Assembly: GCF_029714945.1 (NCBI RefSeq)
Contig: NZ_CP121634.1
Coordinates: 6,097,001 to 6,161,000 of the forward strand
Length of the DNA: 64,000 nucleotides
Direction of reading: 5' to 3'
Source: Bradyrhizobium sp. CIAT3101
Lineage (GTDB): Bacteria > Pseudomonadota > Alphaproteobacteria > Rhizobiales > Xanthobacteraceae
The notes under the pieces are model-generated. The model searched no databases. It saw only the letters and a list, made by a program, of their open reading frames with translations, and was not told the DNA's origin. Position numbers and translations under genes: made by a program. Shown here piece after piece: positions 38,347 through 46,143 of the stretch; position 1 is the stretch's first letter, and each line of letters opens with the position of its first letter.

Positions 38347-38649
38347 ATGACCATGACCCTGGTGGCACCGACCGTGGCCGACTACGAAGCAAGCGCCGAT
38401 CTCGCGACGCTCCTCGTCCGCACCACCGAAGGCGGCGCGCTCAGCGTTCCGGCGGAGACACTCCGCCTCTCCTGCAAATGCGCCCACTGCACTCGCGCCC
38501 GCTTCGACGACCGCTTCCCGGAAGCGTTTCCGGGCATCGCCATCACTGAGATCGGCGATCTCGGTTATGGGGTAAACATCTCGTTCTCGGATGGGCACAA
38601 TCGCGGCATTTATCCGAAGCCGTATCTGCTGAGCCTGGCGGGGCGATAG
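38347..38649 (+). CDS. DUF971 (GBBH-like N-terminal) domain protein
   Basis: Small protein of 100 residues. It has the DUF971 core with the zinc-type cysteine set C43, C45, C48 (CKCAHC) and the terminal FSDGHNRGIYPKPYL, corresponding to the usual DGH-GIY motif. DUF971 proteins occur alone or fused to gamma-butyrobetaine hydroxylase and often accompany iron-sulfur cluster carriers. A consensus AGGAGG site six bases upstream decides the start. It diverges from fpr. Confidence 0.88.
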   Translation: MTMTLVAPTVADYEASADLATLLVRTTEGGALSVPAETLRLSCKCAHCTRARFDDRFPEAFPGIAITEIGDLGYGVNISFSDGHNRGIYPKPYLLSLAGR

Positions 38650-38676
38650 GCGCCGAGCGTCCCCCCCCGCTCCGCC

Positions 38677-38776
38677 GTCATTCCCCGCGAAGGCGGGGAA
38701 TCCAGTACGCCGCGGCCTGTCCGTAACCCATTGACGCCTCTGGAATACTGGATCGCCCGCCCTCGCGGGCGATGAC
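38677..38776. repeat. Dispersed mirrored intergenic repeat, family A copy 2
   Basis: Begins GTCATTCCCCGCGAAGGCGG and ends CTGGATCGCCCGCC plus GCGGGCGATGAC. It has the same mirrored blocks as the copy at 12522-12648, with a shorter centre. It lies between the DUF971 gene and the Crp/Fnr gene. Confidence 0.82.
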
Positions 38777-38867
38777 ATCGAAGTGGATGGCGAGACTTCG
38801 TTCCAGTCCCCATCTGGCACGGACATTGCTCCTCTTTAGAACGATTTCAACGTTCCGGAGGAAGACG

Positions 38868-39641
38868 ATGTTGCAGGCGGCGAGTGCGGTTCGCGGGACT
38901 GTCCCCCCGGCAGTCCGGCCTGCGGGCAGCTCCTCGCTGCTGCTGACCGAGAACCAGCAATGGATCGGCGGGCCGCCGCCACTGATGGACAAGCTCACCC
39001 AGCGCGAGCGCGAGCTGGTGCTGAAGCAGGGCCGGCGAAAAGTGCTCAACCGCGGCCAGACGCTGTTCAGCCAGGGTGGCAAGCATGACGGCATCTGGCT
39101 GATCGAGAGCGGTCGTATCCGCGTGTTCTACACCTCGCCACTCGGGCGCGAGATCACGCTCGCCTATTGGCATGTCGGCAATTTCGTCGGCGGGCCCGAA
39201 GTGTTCGAAGGCACAGTGCATCAATGGTCCGGCGTCGCATCCAGCAATTGCAGCGTGGTGCACCTGCCCGGAAAGGAATTGCGGTCGCTTGCCGCAGAGA
39301 TCCCGAACCTCGCGATCGGCCTCATCGAGGGCCTGACCTTCAAGGGCAAATGCTATTCTGCGCTGGCCCAGATGCTGGGAACGCGCTCGATCACGCAGCG
39401 CCTCGCGCATCTGTTGCTGCATCTCGTCGAGCTCTACGGCGTCGAGGACGCCGACGGGCGCGTGATTGCGGCTGCCTTCACCCACGCTGACATCGCTCAC
39501 ATGGTCGGCGCGACCCGGCAATGGGTCACGATCAGCCTGAAGCGCATGCAGGAGAAGGGAATCGTGGTGACCAAGCGCTCGCAGATCGTGGTGTGCCGGA
39601 CCGACATTCTGGAAGAGATGCGCGGCCAGAGCGGCGACTAG
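38868..39641 (+). CDS. Crp/Fnr-family transcriptional regulator
   Basis: Regulator of 257 residues with an N-terminal cyclic-nucleotide-type beta barrel (RGQTLFSQGGKHDGIWLIESGRIRVFY) and a C-terminal winged helix (THADIAHMVGATRQWVTISLKRMQ). The FNR cysteine cluster is absent, so it does not sense oxygen through an iron-sulfur centre of the FNR type. A GGAGG site before the ATG at 38868 decides the start; the frame is open further upstream but has no such site. It sits in the middle of the locus whose spacers carry the GCAATTAGTTGC motif. Confidence 0.92.
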   Translation: MLQAASAVRGTVPPAVRPAGSSSLLLTENQQWIGGPPPLMDKLTQRERELVLKQGRRKVLNRGQTLFSQGGKHDGIWLIESGRIRVFYTSPLGREITLAYWHVGNFVGGPEVFEGTVHQWSGVASSNCSVVHLPGKELRSLAAEIPNLAIGLIEGLTFKGKCYSALAQMLGTRSITQRLAHLLLHLVELYGVEDADGRVIAAAFTHADIAHMVGATRQWVTISLKRMQEKGIVVTKRSQIVVCRTDILEEMRGQSGD

Positions 39642-39709
39642 AGCCGGTGCACAGGCAAGCGGCTTTATAGTGCAGGACTGCCCAAGGAGTATGCAATCAG
39701 CTTTTCCCG

Positions 39710-39721
39710 GCAACTAATCGA
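39710..39721 (-). promoter_or_regulatory. Third copy of the locus motif, upstream of the importer operon
   Basis: Read on the minus strand the site is TCGATTAGTTGC, identical to the 38288 copy except for the first two bases of the left arm. It is 74-85 bases before the first possible start of the binding-protein gene, a fitting place for an activator. Confidence 0.5.
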
Positions 39722-39794
39722 CTGCGGTCATCATTCCGGATTTGCCCTGTCGGGGCCCTCCCCCAATCATGGCAACCACAGCACATCCAACCGA

Positions 39795-41228
39795 ATGAGG
39801 ATGAGAATGGTCCGCCATCTTCCCACGCTCTCGATCGCGATGTCGGTGACGTCGCTGGCGCTGCTCCTCGCGCAGCCGGCTTCGGCGGAAACCGTTACCC
39901 TCGGCATCGGAACGCAGGACACCACGACCAACACGGTGACCGCGGGCGTCGTCATCCGCCAGCTCCATCTCCTCGAAAAATACCTGCCCAAGGACGGCAA
40001 ATATTCCAACATCAAGTTCGAGCTGGAGTGGCAGAATTTCACGTCCGGTCCGCCCGTCACCAACGCGATGATGGCGAACAAGCTGCAGATCGGCATGATG
40101 GGCGACTATCCGTTGATCGTGAACGGCTTCACCTTCGACAGCAATCCCGAGAGCAAGAGCCGGCTGATCGGCATCGCCGCCTACAGCCTTTCCGGCTCCG
40201 GCAACGGCATCGTCGTCCACAAGGACTCGCCCTATTACGATCTCGCCGATCTCAAGGGCAAGCTCGTCAGCGTACCCTTCGGCTCCGCCGCGCACGGCAT
40301 GGTGCTGAAGGCGATGCAGGACCGCGGCTATGCGGCCGATTTCTTCCAGCTCGTCAGCCAGAGCCCGGAGGTCGGCTCGACCAACCTCCAGGAGAAGAAG
40401 ATCGACGCGCATGCCGACTTCGTCCCCTTCGCCGAATTGCTCCCCTTCCGCGGCTTCGCGCGAAAGATCTTTGACGGCGTCGAGACCAATCTGCCGACCT
40501 TCCACGGCATCGTCGTCCGCACCGATTTTGCCGAGAAATATCCGGAGGTCGTCGTCGCCTACTTCAAGGCGCTGATCGCCGCCAACCAGTGGCTGCGCGA
40601 CGATCCCAAGCTCGCCGCCGAGAAGATCCAGGAATGGACCGGCATCAACAAGGAAGTCGTCTACATCTTCTTGGGTCCCAGCGGCAACATGACCACAGAC
40701 CCGACGGTCAAGCCGGCTCTGATCGATGCGGCCGCGACCGACGTCAAGGTGCTGCAGAATCTCGGCCGCATGAAGGAGTTCGACCCGAAGAAGTGGGTCG
40801 ACGACAGCTACATCCGCAAGGCCTATGCCGAGATGAAGCTCGACTATGACGCACAGCTTGGAAGCACCAAGAACTACGAAATCACCGGCGAAGACGCCTT
40901 CTGCAGGAAGCCGATCACCGATCCGCGCAAGGCCGGCGAGGTCTGGGTCGACGACGCCGGCATCCTGCCGTTCTCGTCCGCTGCTTGCACGCTCGGCGCC
41001 TACGCCGACTTCAAGGCCAAGGGCAAGAAGATCAACGTCGCCTACGTTTTCGACACCACGCGCGGCATCAAGTTGTTCGCCGACCAGGCCTTCTTCGCGG
41101 TCGGCAATGGCGACGTCGCGCCGTTCCTGCTCAAGAAGGACGCGGAGGCCTACGCCGCCAAGATCGGCGGTAAGGTGCTCGGCTTCGACGACGCGGTGAA
41201 GACGGCCGTCAGCGGAGGCAAGACGTGA
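39795..41228 (+). CDS. NitT/TauT-type ABC substrate-binding protein with C-terminal NosL-like domain
   Basis: Exported protein of 477 residues. After a Sec signal (cut near PASA-ETV), residues about 30-350 form an SsuA/TauA/NrtA-like binding domain (VTNAMMANKLQIGMMGDYPLIV, VSVPFGSAAHGM). Residues about 366-477 resemble NosL: CRKPITDPRKAGEVWVDD, VAYVFDTTRG, AFFAVGNGDVAPF and AEAYAAKIGGKVLGFD. The copper-binding Cys-Met-Met of NosL is not kept; one Cys remains. In-frame ATGs at 39801 and 39807 are also possible, the last with a GAGG site. It heads the importer operon. Confidence 0.85.
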   Translation: MRMRMVRHLPTLSIAMSVTSLALLLAQPASAETVTLGIGTQDTTTNTVTAGVVIRQLHLLEKYLPKDGKYSNIKFELEWQNFTSGPPVTNAMMANKLQIGMMGDYPLIVNGFTFDSNPESKSRLIGIAAYSLSGSGNGIVVHKDSPYYDLADLKGKLVSVPFGSAAHGMVLKAMQDRGYAADFFQLVSQSPEVGSTNLQEKKIDAHADFVPFAELLPFRGFARKIFDGVETNLPTFHGIVVRTDFAEKYPEVVVAYFKALIAANQWLRDDPKLAAEKIQEWTGINKEVVYIFLGPSGNMTTDPTVKPALIDAAATDVKVLQNLGRMKEFDPKKWVDDSYIRKAYAEMKLDYDAQLGSTKNYEITGEDAFCRKPITDPRKAGEVWVDDAGILPFSSAACTLGAYADFKAKGKKINVAYVFDTTRGIKLFADQAFFAVGNGDVAPFLLKKDAEAYAAKIGGKVLGFDDAVKTAVSGGKT

Positions 41229-42121
41229 GCAGCCCCGCGATCCTCAGACAGCGCGACGACAGCATGCCAGCCGCAACCGTGGAGGCGGCTCCCGCACCGC
41301 CCGCGCCGCCGCCCTCTTTCGGCACGCTCGCGTTGCGCTGGTACCGGCTGAACCAGGGACGACTGCGCGCGACCGCGATCGGCATCATCTCGCTGCTCGC
41401 CTTCCTGCTGGTGTGGCATCTGCTCACGACCTACCGCGTCGTGTTCTTCGTGCGCTTCACCAATGTGCCCTCGCCGCTGGCGGTCTATGCAAGCTTCACC
41501 AAGGCGATCCACGATCCTAAATTCCTGATGCACATCGTGCTGAGCTGCCGCCGCATCTTCATCGGCTTCTCGCTGGCGGCGATCGTCGGGGTGCCGCTCG
41601 GCCTGATCATGGGCCGCTTCAAGCTGGTGCATGAGATCATCTTCCCGGTCGCCGAAGTGCTACGGCCGATCCCGGCGATCGCCTGGGTGCCGATGGCGAT
41701 CATGCTGTGGCCGACCAACGAGCAGAGCATCGTCTTCATCACCTTCCTCGGCTCGTTCTTCCCGATCCTGGTCAACACGCTCCACGGCATGTCGCTGGTC
41801 GATCCCGTGCTGGTACGCGCCGCGCAATGCCTCGGCGCGCGCGAGCGCTCGATCTTCCGCGAGGTGTATTTTCCGGCATCGCTGCCGCACATCTTCACCG
41901 GCCTCACCATCGGCATGGGCGTCGCCTGGGTGTCGCTGATCGCGGCCGAGATGATCTCGGGCCAGTACGGCATCGGCTATTTCACCTGGGAAGCCTATTC
42001 GCTGGTCCAGTATGCCGACATCGCGCTCGGCATGATCGCGATCGGCGTGCTCGGCCTCGGATCGAGCCTGCTGATCAGGGCCGCAGGACATCTGGTGATG
42101 CCGTGGAGGTCAACGAGATGA
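41225..42121 (+). CDS. NitT/TauT-type ABC transporter permease
   Basis: Permease of 298 residues with a proline-rich cytoplasmic N-terminus (PAPPAPPPS) and six membrane segments. The EAA loop is LVRAAQCLGARERSIFREVYFPASLPH, and SLIAAEMISGQYGIGYFTWEA is typical of SsuC/TauC/NrtB. It begins with a GTG that overlaps the stop of the binding-protein gene by four bases. Confidence 0.93.
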   Translation: MSSPAILRQRDDSMPAATVEAAPAPPAPPPSFGTLALRWYRLNQGRLRATAIGIISLLAFLLVWHLLTTYRVVFFVRFTNVPSPLAVYASFTKAIHDPKFLMHIVLSCRRIFIGFSLAAIVGVPLGLIMGRFKLVHEIIFPVAEVLRPIPAIAWVPMAIMLWPTNEQSIVFITFLGSFFPILVNTLHGMSLVDPVLVRAAQCLGARERSIFREVYFPASLPHIFTGLTIGMGVAWVSLIAAEMISGQYGIGYFTWEAYSLVQYADIALGMIAIGVLGLGSSLLIRAAGHLVMPWRSTR

Positions 42122-42990
42122 GCGAGATTCTGGCGAGCCAACCGAAGGGCCACATCGAGGTCAGAAACTTCTCCCTCAGCTATGACAGCATCGAAGGACC
42201 GGTTCAGGCGGTCACGGACACGCAGATCCACGTCAAGCCGGGCGAGTTCGTCTCCATCGTCGGCCCTTCCGGCTGCGGAAAGTCGACGCTGCTCAATGCG
42301 GTCGCGGGCTTTCTCAAGCCGACCATGGGCATTGTCACGGTCGATGGGGAGCGCGTGAATGGCCCCAGCGCCGAGCGCGGCATGGTGTTCCAGCAATATT
42401 CGCTGTTCCCCTGGAAGACGGTGCGGGAGAATGTCGAGTTCGGCCTGAAGATGCGCGGCATGCCGCGTTCGCAGCGCGAACGCGCCGCGCGCACGCTGCT
42501 CGGGCTCGCGGGCCTCGAAGCCTTCGAGAAGCACTATCCGGAAAAGCTCTCCGGCGGCATGAAGCAACGCGTCGGCATCGTGCGCGCGCTCGCGACGGGC
42601 CCGAAGGTACTGCTGCTGGACGAGCCCTTCGGCGCCCTCGACGCGCAGACTCGCGTGATCATGCAGCAGATCCTCACCAACATGTGGCAGCGGCTGAAGA
42701 TTTCGGTGCTGTTCGTGACCCACGACATCGACGAGGCGATCTTCCTCTCCGACCGCGTCTACTGCATGACCGCACGTCCTGGCTCGATCAAGGCCGAGAT
42801 CCCGATTCCCCTGGAGCGGCCGCGGCAGCAGTCGATGATGATGTCGTCGGAGTTTTTGGCCTTGCGCCGCGGGCTGATGTCGCTGATCCGCGAGGAGAGC
42901 CTGAAGGCGATGGGCGGTGAGATCAGCGACATGGGCATGCAGGGGCTCAACATCGAGCTGCACGGCCATTCGCTGGCGGATGTGATCTAG
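42118..42990 (+). CDS. NitT/TauT-type ABC transporter ATP-binding protein
   Basis: ATPase of 290 residues. Walker A is GPSGCGKST, the signature LSGGMKQRVGIVRAL, Walker B plus D-loop LLLDEPFGALDAQ, and the H-loop THDIDEA. The ATG at 42118 overlaps the permease stop (ATGA) and has GGAGG eight bases upstream. About 30 extra residues after the core end in GGEISDMGMQGLNIELHGHSLADVI, beyond the usual SsuB length. Confidence 0.94.
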   Translation: MSEILASQPKGHIEVRNFSLSYDSIEGPVQAVTDTQIHVKPGEFVSIVGPSGCGKSTLLNAVAGFLKPTMGIVTVDGERVNGPSAERGMVFQQYSLFPWKTVRENVEFGLKMRGMPRSQRERAARTLLGLAGLEAFEKHYPEKLSGGMKQRVGIVRALATGPKVLLLDEPFGALDAQTRVIMQQILTNMWQRLKISVLFVTHDIDEAIFLSDRVYCMTARPGSIKAEIPIPLERPRQQSMMMSSEFLALRRGLMSLIREESLKAMGGEISDMGMQGLNIELHGHSLADVI

Positions 42991-43013
42991 ATGCCCACAA
43001 CACGGGTGATTTC

Positions 43014-43104
43014 GTAGGGTGGGCAAAGCGAAGCGTGCCCACGACTATCTCGACGTTCGAAAGATGGTCGGCACGGCGCTGCCGCGCCTTTGCCTACCCT
43101 GCGG
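43014..43104. repeat. Dispersed mirrored intergenic repeat, family B copy 2
   Basis: Starts TAGGGTGGGCAAAGCGAAGC and ends GCGCCTTTGCCTACCCTG, a near mirror image. It has the same plan as the copy at 20255-20341. It lies between the convergent importer and YeiH-family genes. Confidence 0.82.
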
Positions 43105-43118
43105 CAGCGTCGCCCTGA

Positions 43119-44177
43119 TCACTTGAACCAATGCACCAGCGCGATGCTGATCCCTAGCAGCAGCATCAGCGATAGCGTCACCGCCGCCGTCACCCTGCCC
43201 CCGACGTTCGCCAGCACGCGCACGTCAACGCCGAGGCCCAGCGCAGCCATCGACACTACCGTGAGGAAACTGGTGATCTTCGTCACTGGTCCCACCACCG
43301 TGCCCGGCACGATCTCGAGCGAGCGCAACGTCGCCAGCGCGAGGAAGCCGAGGATGAACCACGGCACCAGGCGGAAGAAGCCGACATTGGTCTTCTTGGC
43401 ACCGGTCTGCCAGCGCGAGGCCACCAGTGACAGGCCGACGACCACGGGCCCCAACATCAGCACGCGCATCAGCTTGACCAGCGTGCCGATCTGCGTGGAG
43501 ATCAGGCCGGCCGGCACCGTCGCCGCGAGCACCTGCGGCACAGCATAGACGGTCAGGCCCGCGAGGATGCCGTATTGCGTTGCGGTGAGTTGCAACAGCG
43601 GGATCAGCAGCGGCAGGCCCAGCACCATCATCACGCCGAGGATCGCGGTGAAGGAGATCGACGATGCGATCTCGTCGCTGTTGGCGCCGATGATCGGCGC
43701 CACCGCCGCGATGGCAGAATTGCCGCAGATGGAATTGCCGCAGGCGATCAGGATCGACAGCCGCGTCGACAGGCCAAGCAAACGGCTAAGACCGAAGGAG
43801 ACGCAAAGGGCCACCACGACCACGGCCGCGATCGACGCCAAAAGGGCGATGCCCGAGGCCGCGATGGCGGCAAAGCTGATGGAGGCGCCCAGCAGCATGA
43901 CCGCGACTTCAAGCAGCTGCTTGGCGCTGAAGGCAATGCCGGCCTGCCAGCGCGGGGCCGGTTTCCAGAAGCTGCGCACGGCCATCCCAAGCAGGATCGC
44001 CATCACCAGCGCTTCGACATAGGGATGCTCGAAAACGCCCAGCTCCGCTCGTTCAAGCAGGGCCGAGACGCCGGCCACGGCGATGCAGAGAAGAATGCCG
44101 GGAATCAGCGCGAGAATGCGGCTTACCGCAGTGGTCGGCTTGGAATCGGCCGGGCTGGATGCTTGATTCTGCGACAC
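43119..44177 (-). CDS. YeiH-family (putative sulfate exporter) membrane protein
   Basis: Membrane protein of 352 residues with ten or more hydrophobic segments and the YeiH/UPF0324 core SILIACGNSICGNSAIAAVAPIIGA. The family is annotated as putative sulfate exporters; a few members are linked with sulfite or sulfonate metabolism, but biochemical proof is thin. It is convergent with the importer operon across a mirrored repeat. Its closeness to a TauT-type importer and an AprA-like flavoprotein supports a sulfur theme (inference). Confidence 0.88.
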   Translation of the reverse strand: MSQNQASSPADSKPTTAVSRILALIPGILLCIAVAGVSALLERAELGVFEHPYVEALVMAILLGMAVRSFWKPAPRWQAGIAFSAKQLLEVAVMLLGASISFAAIAASGIALLASIAAVVVVALCVSFGLSRLLGLSTRLSILIACGNSICGNSAIAAVAPIIGANSDEIASSISFTAILGVMMVLGLPLLIPLLQLTATQYGILAGLTVYAVPQVLAATVPAGLISTQIGTLVKLMRVLMLGPVVVGLSLVASRWQTGAKKTNVGFFRLVPWFILGFLALATLRSLEIVPGTVVGPVTKITSFLTVVSMAALGLGVDVRVLANVGGRVTAAVTLSLMLLLGISIALVHWFK

Positions 44178-44289
44178 AAATCTCTCCCAGAGGAGAAAGA
44201 TTTATACGCACGGCGCTTGGGTTGGGGAATAAGTTTTCAGCATATCAGGGCCGAGGGAAGTTCTATCCTCAGCCCCGGAATAACCCGGC

Positions 44290-44508
44290 TCAGAACAAGA
44301 GGTTCTTGGCGAGCGAAGCCATGTGGCTGAAGCTGTCATAGACGCCCGGCTCGAAGAAAGCCGCGCGCGCCACCACAATCGCGGCGACCAGCGACCAAAA
44401 CAGGCCCGTGCCGGCCCGCAGCACGAGCTTTGCGGCGCGCGATTGCGGCTGGGTATCCGTTGCGGAGACCAGCTGCTCGCCGAAGGGCTCAAATCCAGTG
44501 CGTTCCAT
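44290..44508 (-). CDS. Hypothetical small membrane protein
   Basis: A frame of 72 residues with one clear membrane segment (about 27-47, LVLRAGTGLFWSLVAAIVVARAAFF) between polar ends. The ATG has no strong ribosome site. It is an isolated gene between the YeiH-family gene and the Liv-type ATPase. I do not recognise a family; the composition looks protein-like. Confidence 0.55.
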   Translation of the reverse strand: MERTGFEPFGEQLVSATDTQPQSRAAKLVLRAGTGLFWSLVAAIVVARAAFFEPGVYDSFSHMASLAKNLLF

Positions 44509-44674
44509 GGCTATGCCAATCCATCAAATTCTGGATGGAATGTCGTCGTTTCGGCCCCAAACGGCAATGGAAGCGATTGGCGTATTTGCCCCCCGAAGGG
44601 GAAACTCCTTCCGCCGGGCGCCCGTGACGCAATAGTTTTCTTCTTCCGGCCCATTCGGACACCGGCGGACCGGC

Positions 44675-45388
44675 TTAGAGGGCCAGATAGCGCCGCCGAA
44701 TGGCGTCATTGGCCTTCAGCTCGTCGATCCCGGCCGCATAGACGATCTGGCCCTTGTCGATGACCGTGGCATGGCTCGCCAGCCCCAGGCAGAAATGCAT
44801 GTTCTGCTCGGCGATCAGCACCGTCGAGCCGAGCTGGCGGAGTTGCCGCAACAACTCGCCGATCCGCTGCACGATGATCGGCGCGAGCCCCTCGCTCGGT
44901 TCGTCGAGCAACAGCAGCGCCGGGTTGCCCATCAGCGTGCGCGCGATCGCCAGCATCTGCTGCTCGCCGCCGGACAGGCGGCCGGCGATGCGATGGCGCA
45001 GCGGCTCGAGCAGCGGAAACACCTCGTAGATGCGCTTGATCGGCCACTCGTCCTGGCCGTCAGGGCCCTTCTTGCGACCGATGACGAGATTGTCCTCGAC
45101 GGTGTGCTCCGGGAAGATCTGGCGATCCTCCGGCACGAAGCCGAGCCCGGCGCGCGCGATGTGATGCGGCTTCCGGCCGGAGATCACCACACCGCGCAGA
45201 CTGACCTTGCCGCGTCGCGGCGGCGCCAGCCCCATGATCGCTTTCATCGTCGTCGACTTGCCGGCGCCGTTGCGCCCGAGCAGCGCCATGGTCTCGCCCT
45301 GCCGCACCGACAGGCCGACGCCGAACAGGATCTGGCTGGTGCCGTAATAGACGTCGAGATCGGCGACTTCGATGACGGCGGCGCTCAT
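44675..45388 (-). CDS. Branched-chain-type ABC transporter ATP-binding protein, LivF-like
   Basis: ATPase of 237 residues, second ATPase of a Liv-type importer. Walker A GRNGAGKST, LSGGEQQMLAIARTLM and LLLDEPSEGLAP are the LivF signatures. The ATG at 45388 overlaps the livG stop by four bases. Such importers serve amino acids, urea or aromatic acids. Here the divergent CoA ligase and monooxygenase suggest an aromatic or ketone substrate (inference). Confidence 0.92.
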   Translation of the reverse strand: MSAAVIEVADLDVYYGTSQILFGVGLSVRQGETMALLGRNGAGKSTTMKAIMGLAPPRRGKVSLRGVVISGRKPHHIARAGLGFVPEDRQIFPEHTVEDNLVIGRKKGPDGQDEWPIKRIYEVFPLLEPLRHRIAGRLSGGEQQMLAIARTLMGNPALLLLDEPSEGLAPIIVQRIGELLRQLRQLGSTVLIAEQNMHFCLGLASHATVIDKGQIVYAAGIDELKANDAIRRRYLAL

Positions 45389-46141
45389 GCGGCGGCTCCG
45401 GCATGCTCGGTGCCGAGATAGGCGTCGATCACGGCGCTGTTGTTGCGGATCTCGTCCGGCGTGCCGGTCGCGAGGATGCGGCCGTAGCAGAGCACGACGA
45501 TCTTCGGTGCGATCTTGAACACGATATCCATGTCGTGCTCGATGAAGACGACGGTGATCTTCTGGGTCTCCCAGAGCTCGCGCACCTTGTCGATCATGCG
45601 CCAGCGCTCCTCCGGGCCCATGCCGGCGGTCGGCTCGTCCAGCAGCAACACCTTTGGTTCGAGCACCAGCGCCAGCGCGATATCGAGCAGCTTCTGGTCG
45701 CCATGCGACAGTGTCGCCGCGGTGCGATTGCGCTTTTCCCGCGAGGCCCAGCAGCTCCATCACATGTTCGGCGCGGTCGCGCGTCTCCGGCAGCGGAAAG
45801 CGTTTGTGCAGCACCGCCGACGAGCGTTGGTCGGCGCTGACGGCGGCCAGCATGGTCTCCTGCACCGTCAGCGACCTGAAGATGCTCGCGACCTGAAAGG
45901 CACGGCCGATGCCGTGACGCACGATCTCCGGCGGCGAACGGCCGGCGAGATCGACGCCGTCGAGCAGGACCTGGCCGGTGTCAGGCTTCAGCGCGCCGGT
46001 GATGAGGTTGAAGAAGGTGCTCTTGCCGGCGCCGTTCGGGCCGATGACCGCGGTGAGCGAGCCGTCGGGGAAGTCCAGTGAGACGTCGTTGGTCGCCTTC
46101 ACGCCGCCGAACGACTTTACGAGGTTGCGGATCTCGAGCAT
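45385..46141 (-). pseudogene. Frameshifted LivG-like ABC transporter ATP-binding protein
   Basis: Residues 1 to about 133 (MLEIRNLVKSFGG, GPNGAGKST) read in one frame. The remainder (TLSHGDQKLLDIALALVLEPK, DEPTAGMGPEE, FIEHDMDIVF) continues in the +1 frame. Removing one base from the CCC run at 45738-45740 restores a normal 251-residue LivG with GLAEKRNRTAATLSHGDQK at the junction. Flanking overlaps with livM and livF are intact and the codon pattern is conserved on both sides. A sequencing error or a very recent mutation is therefore more likely than an old pseudogene. Confidence 0.88.
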
Positions 46142-46143
46142 CG

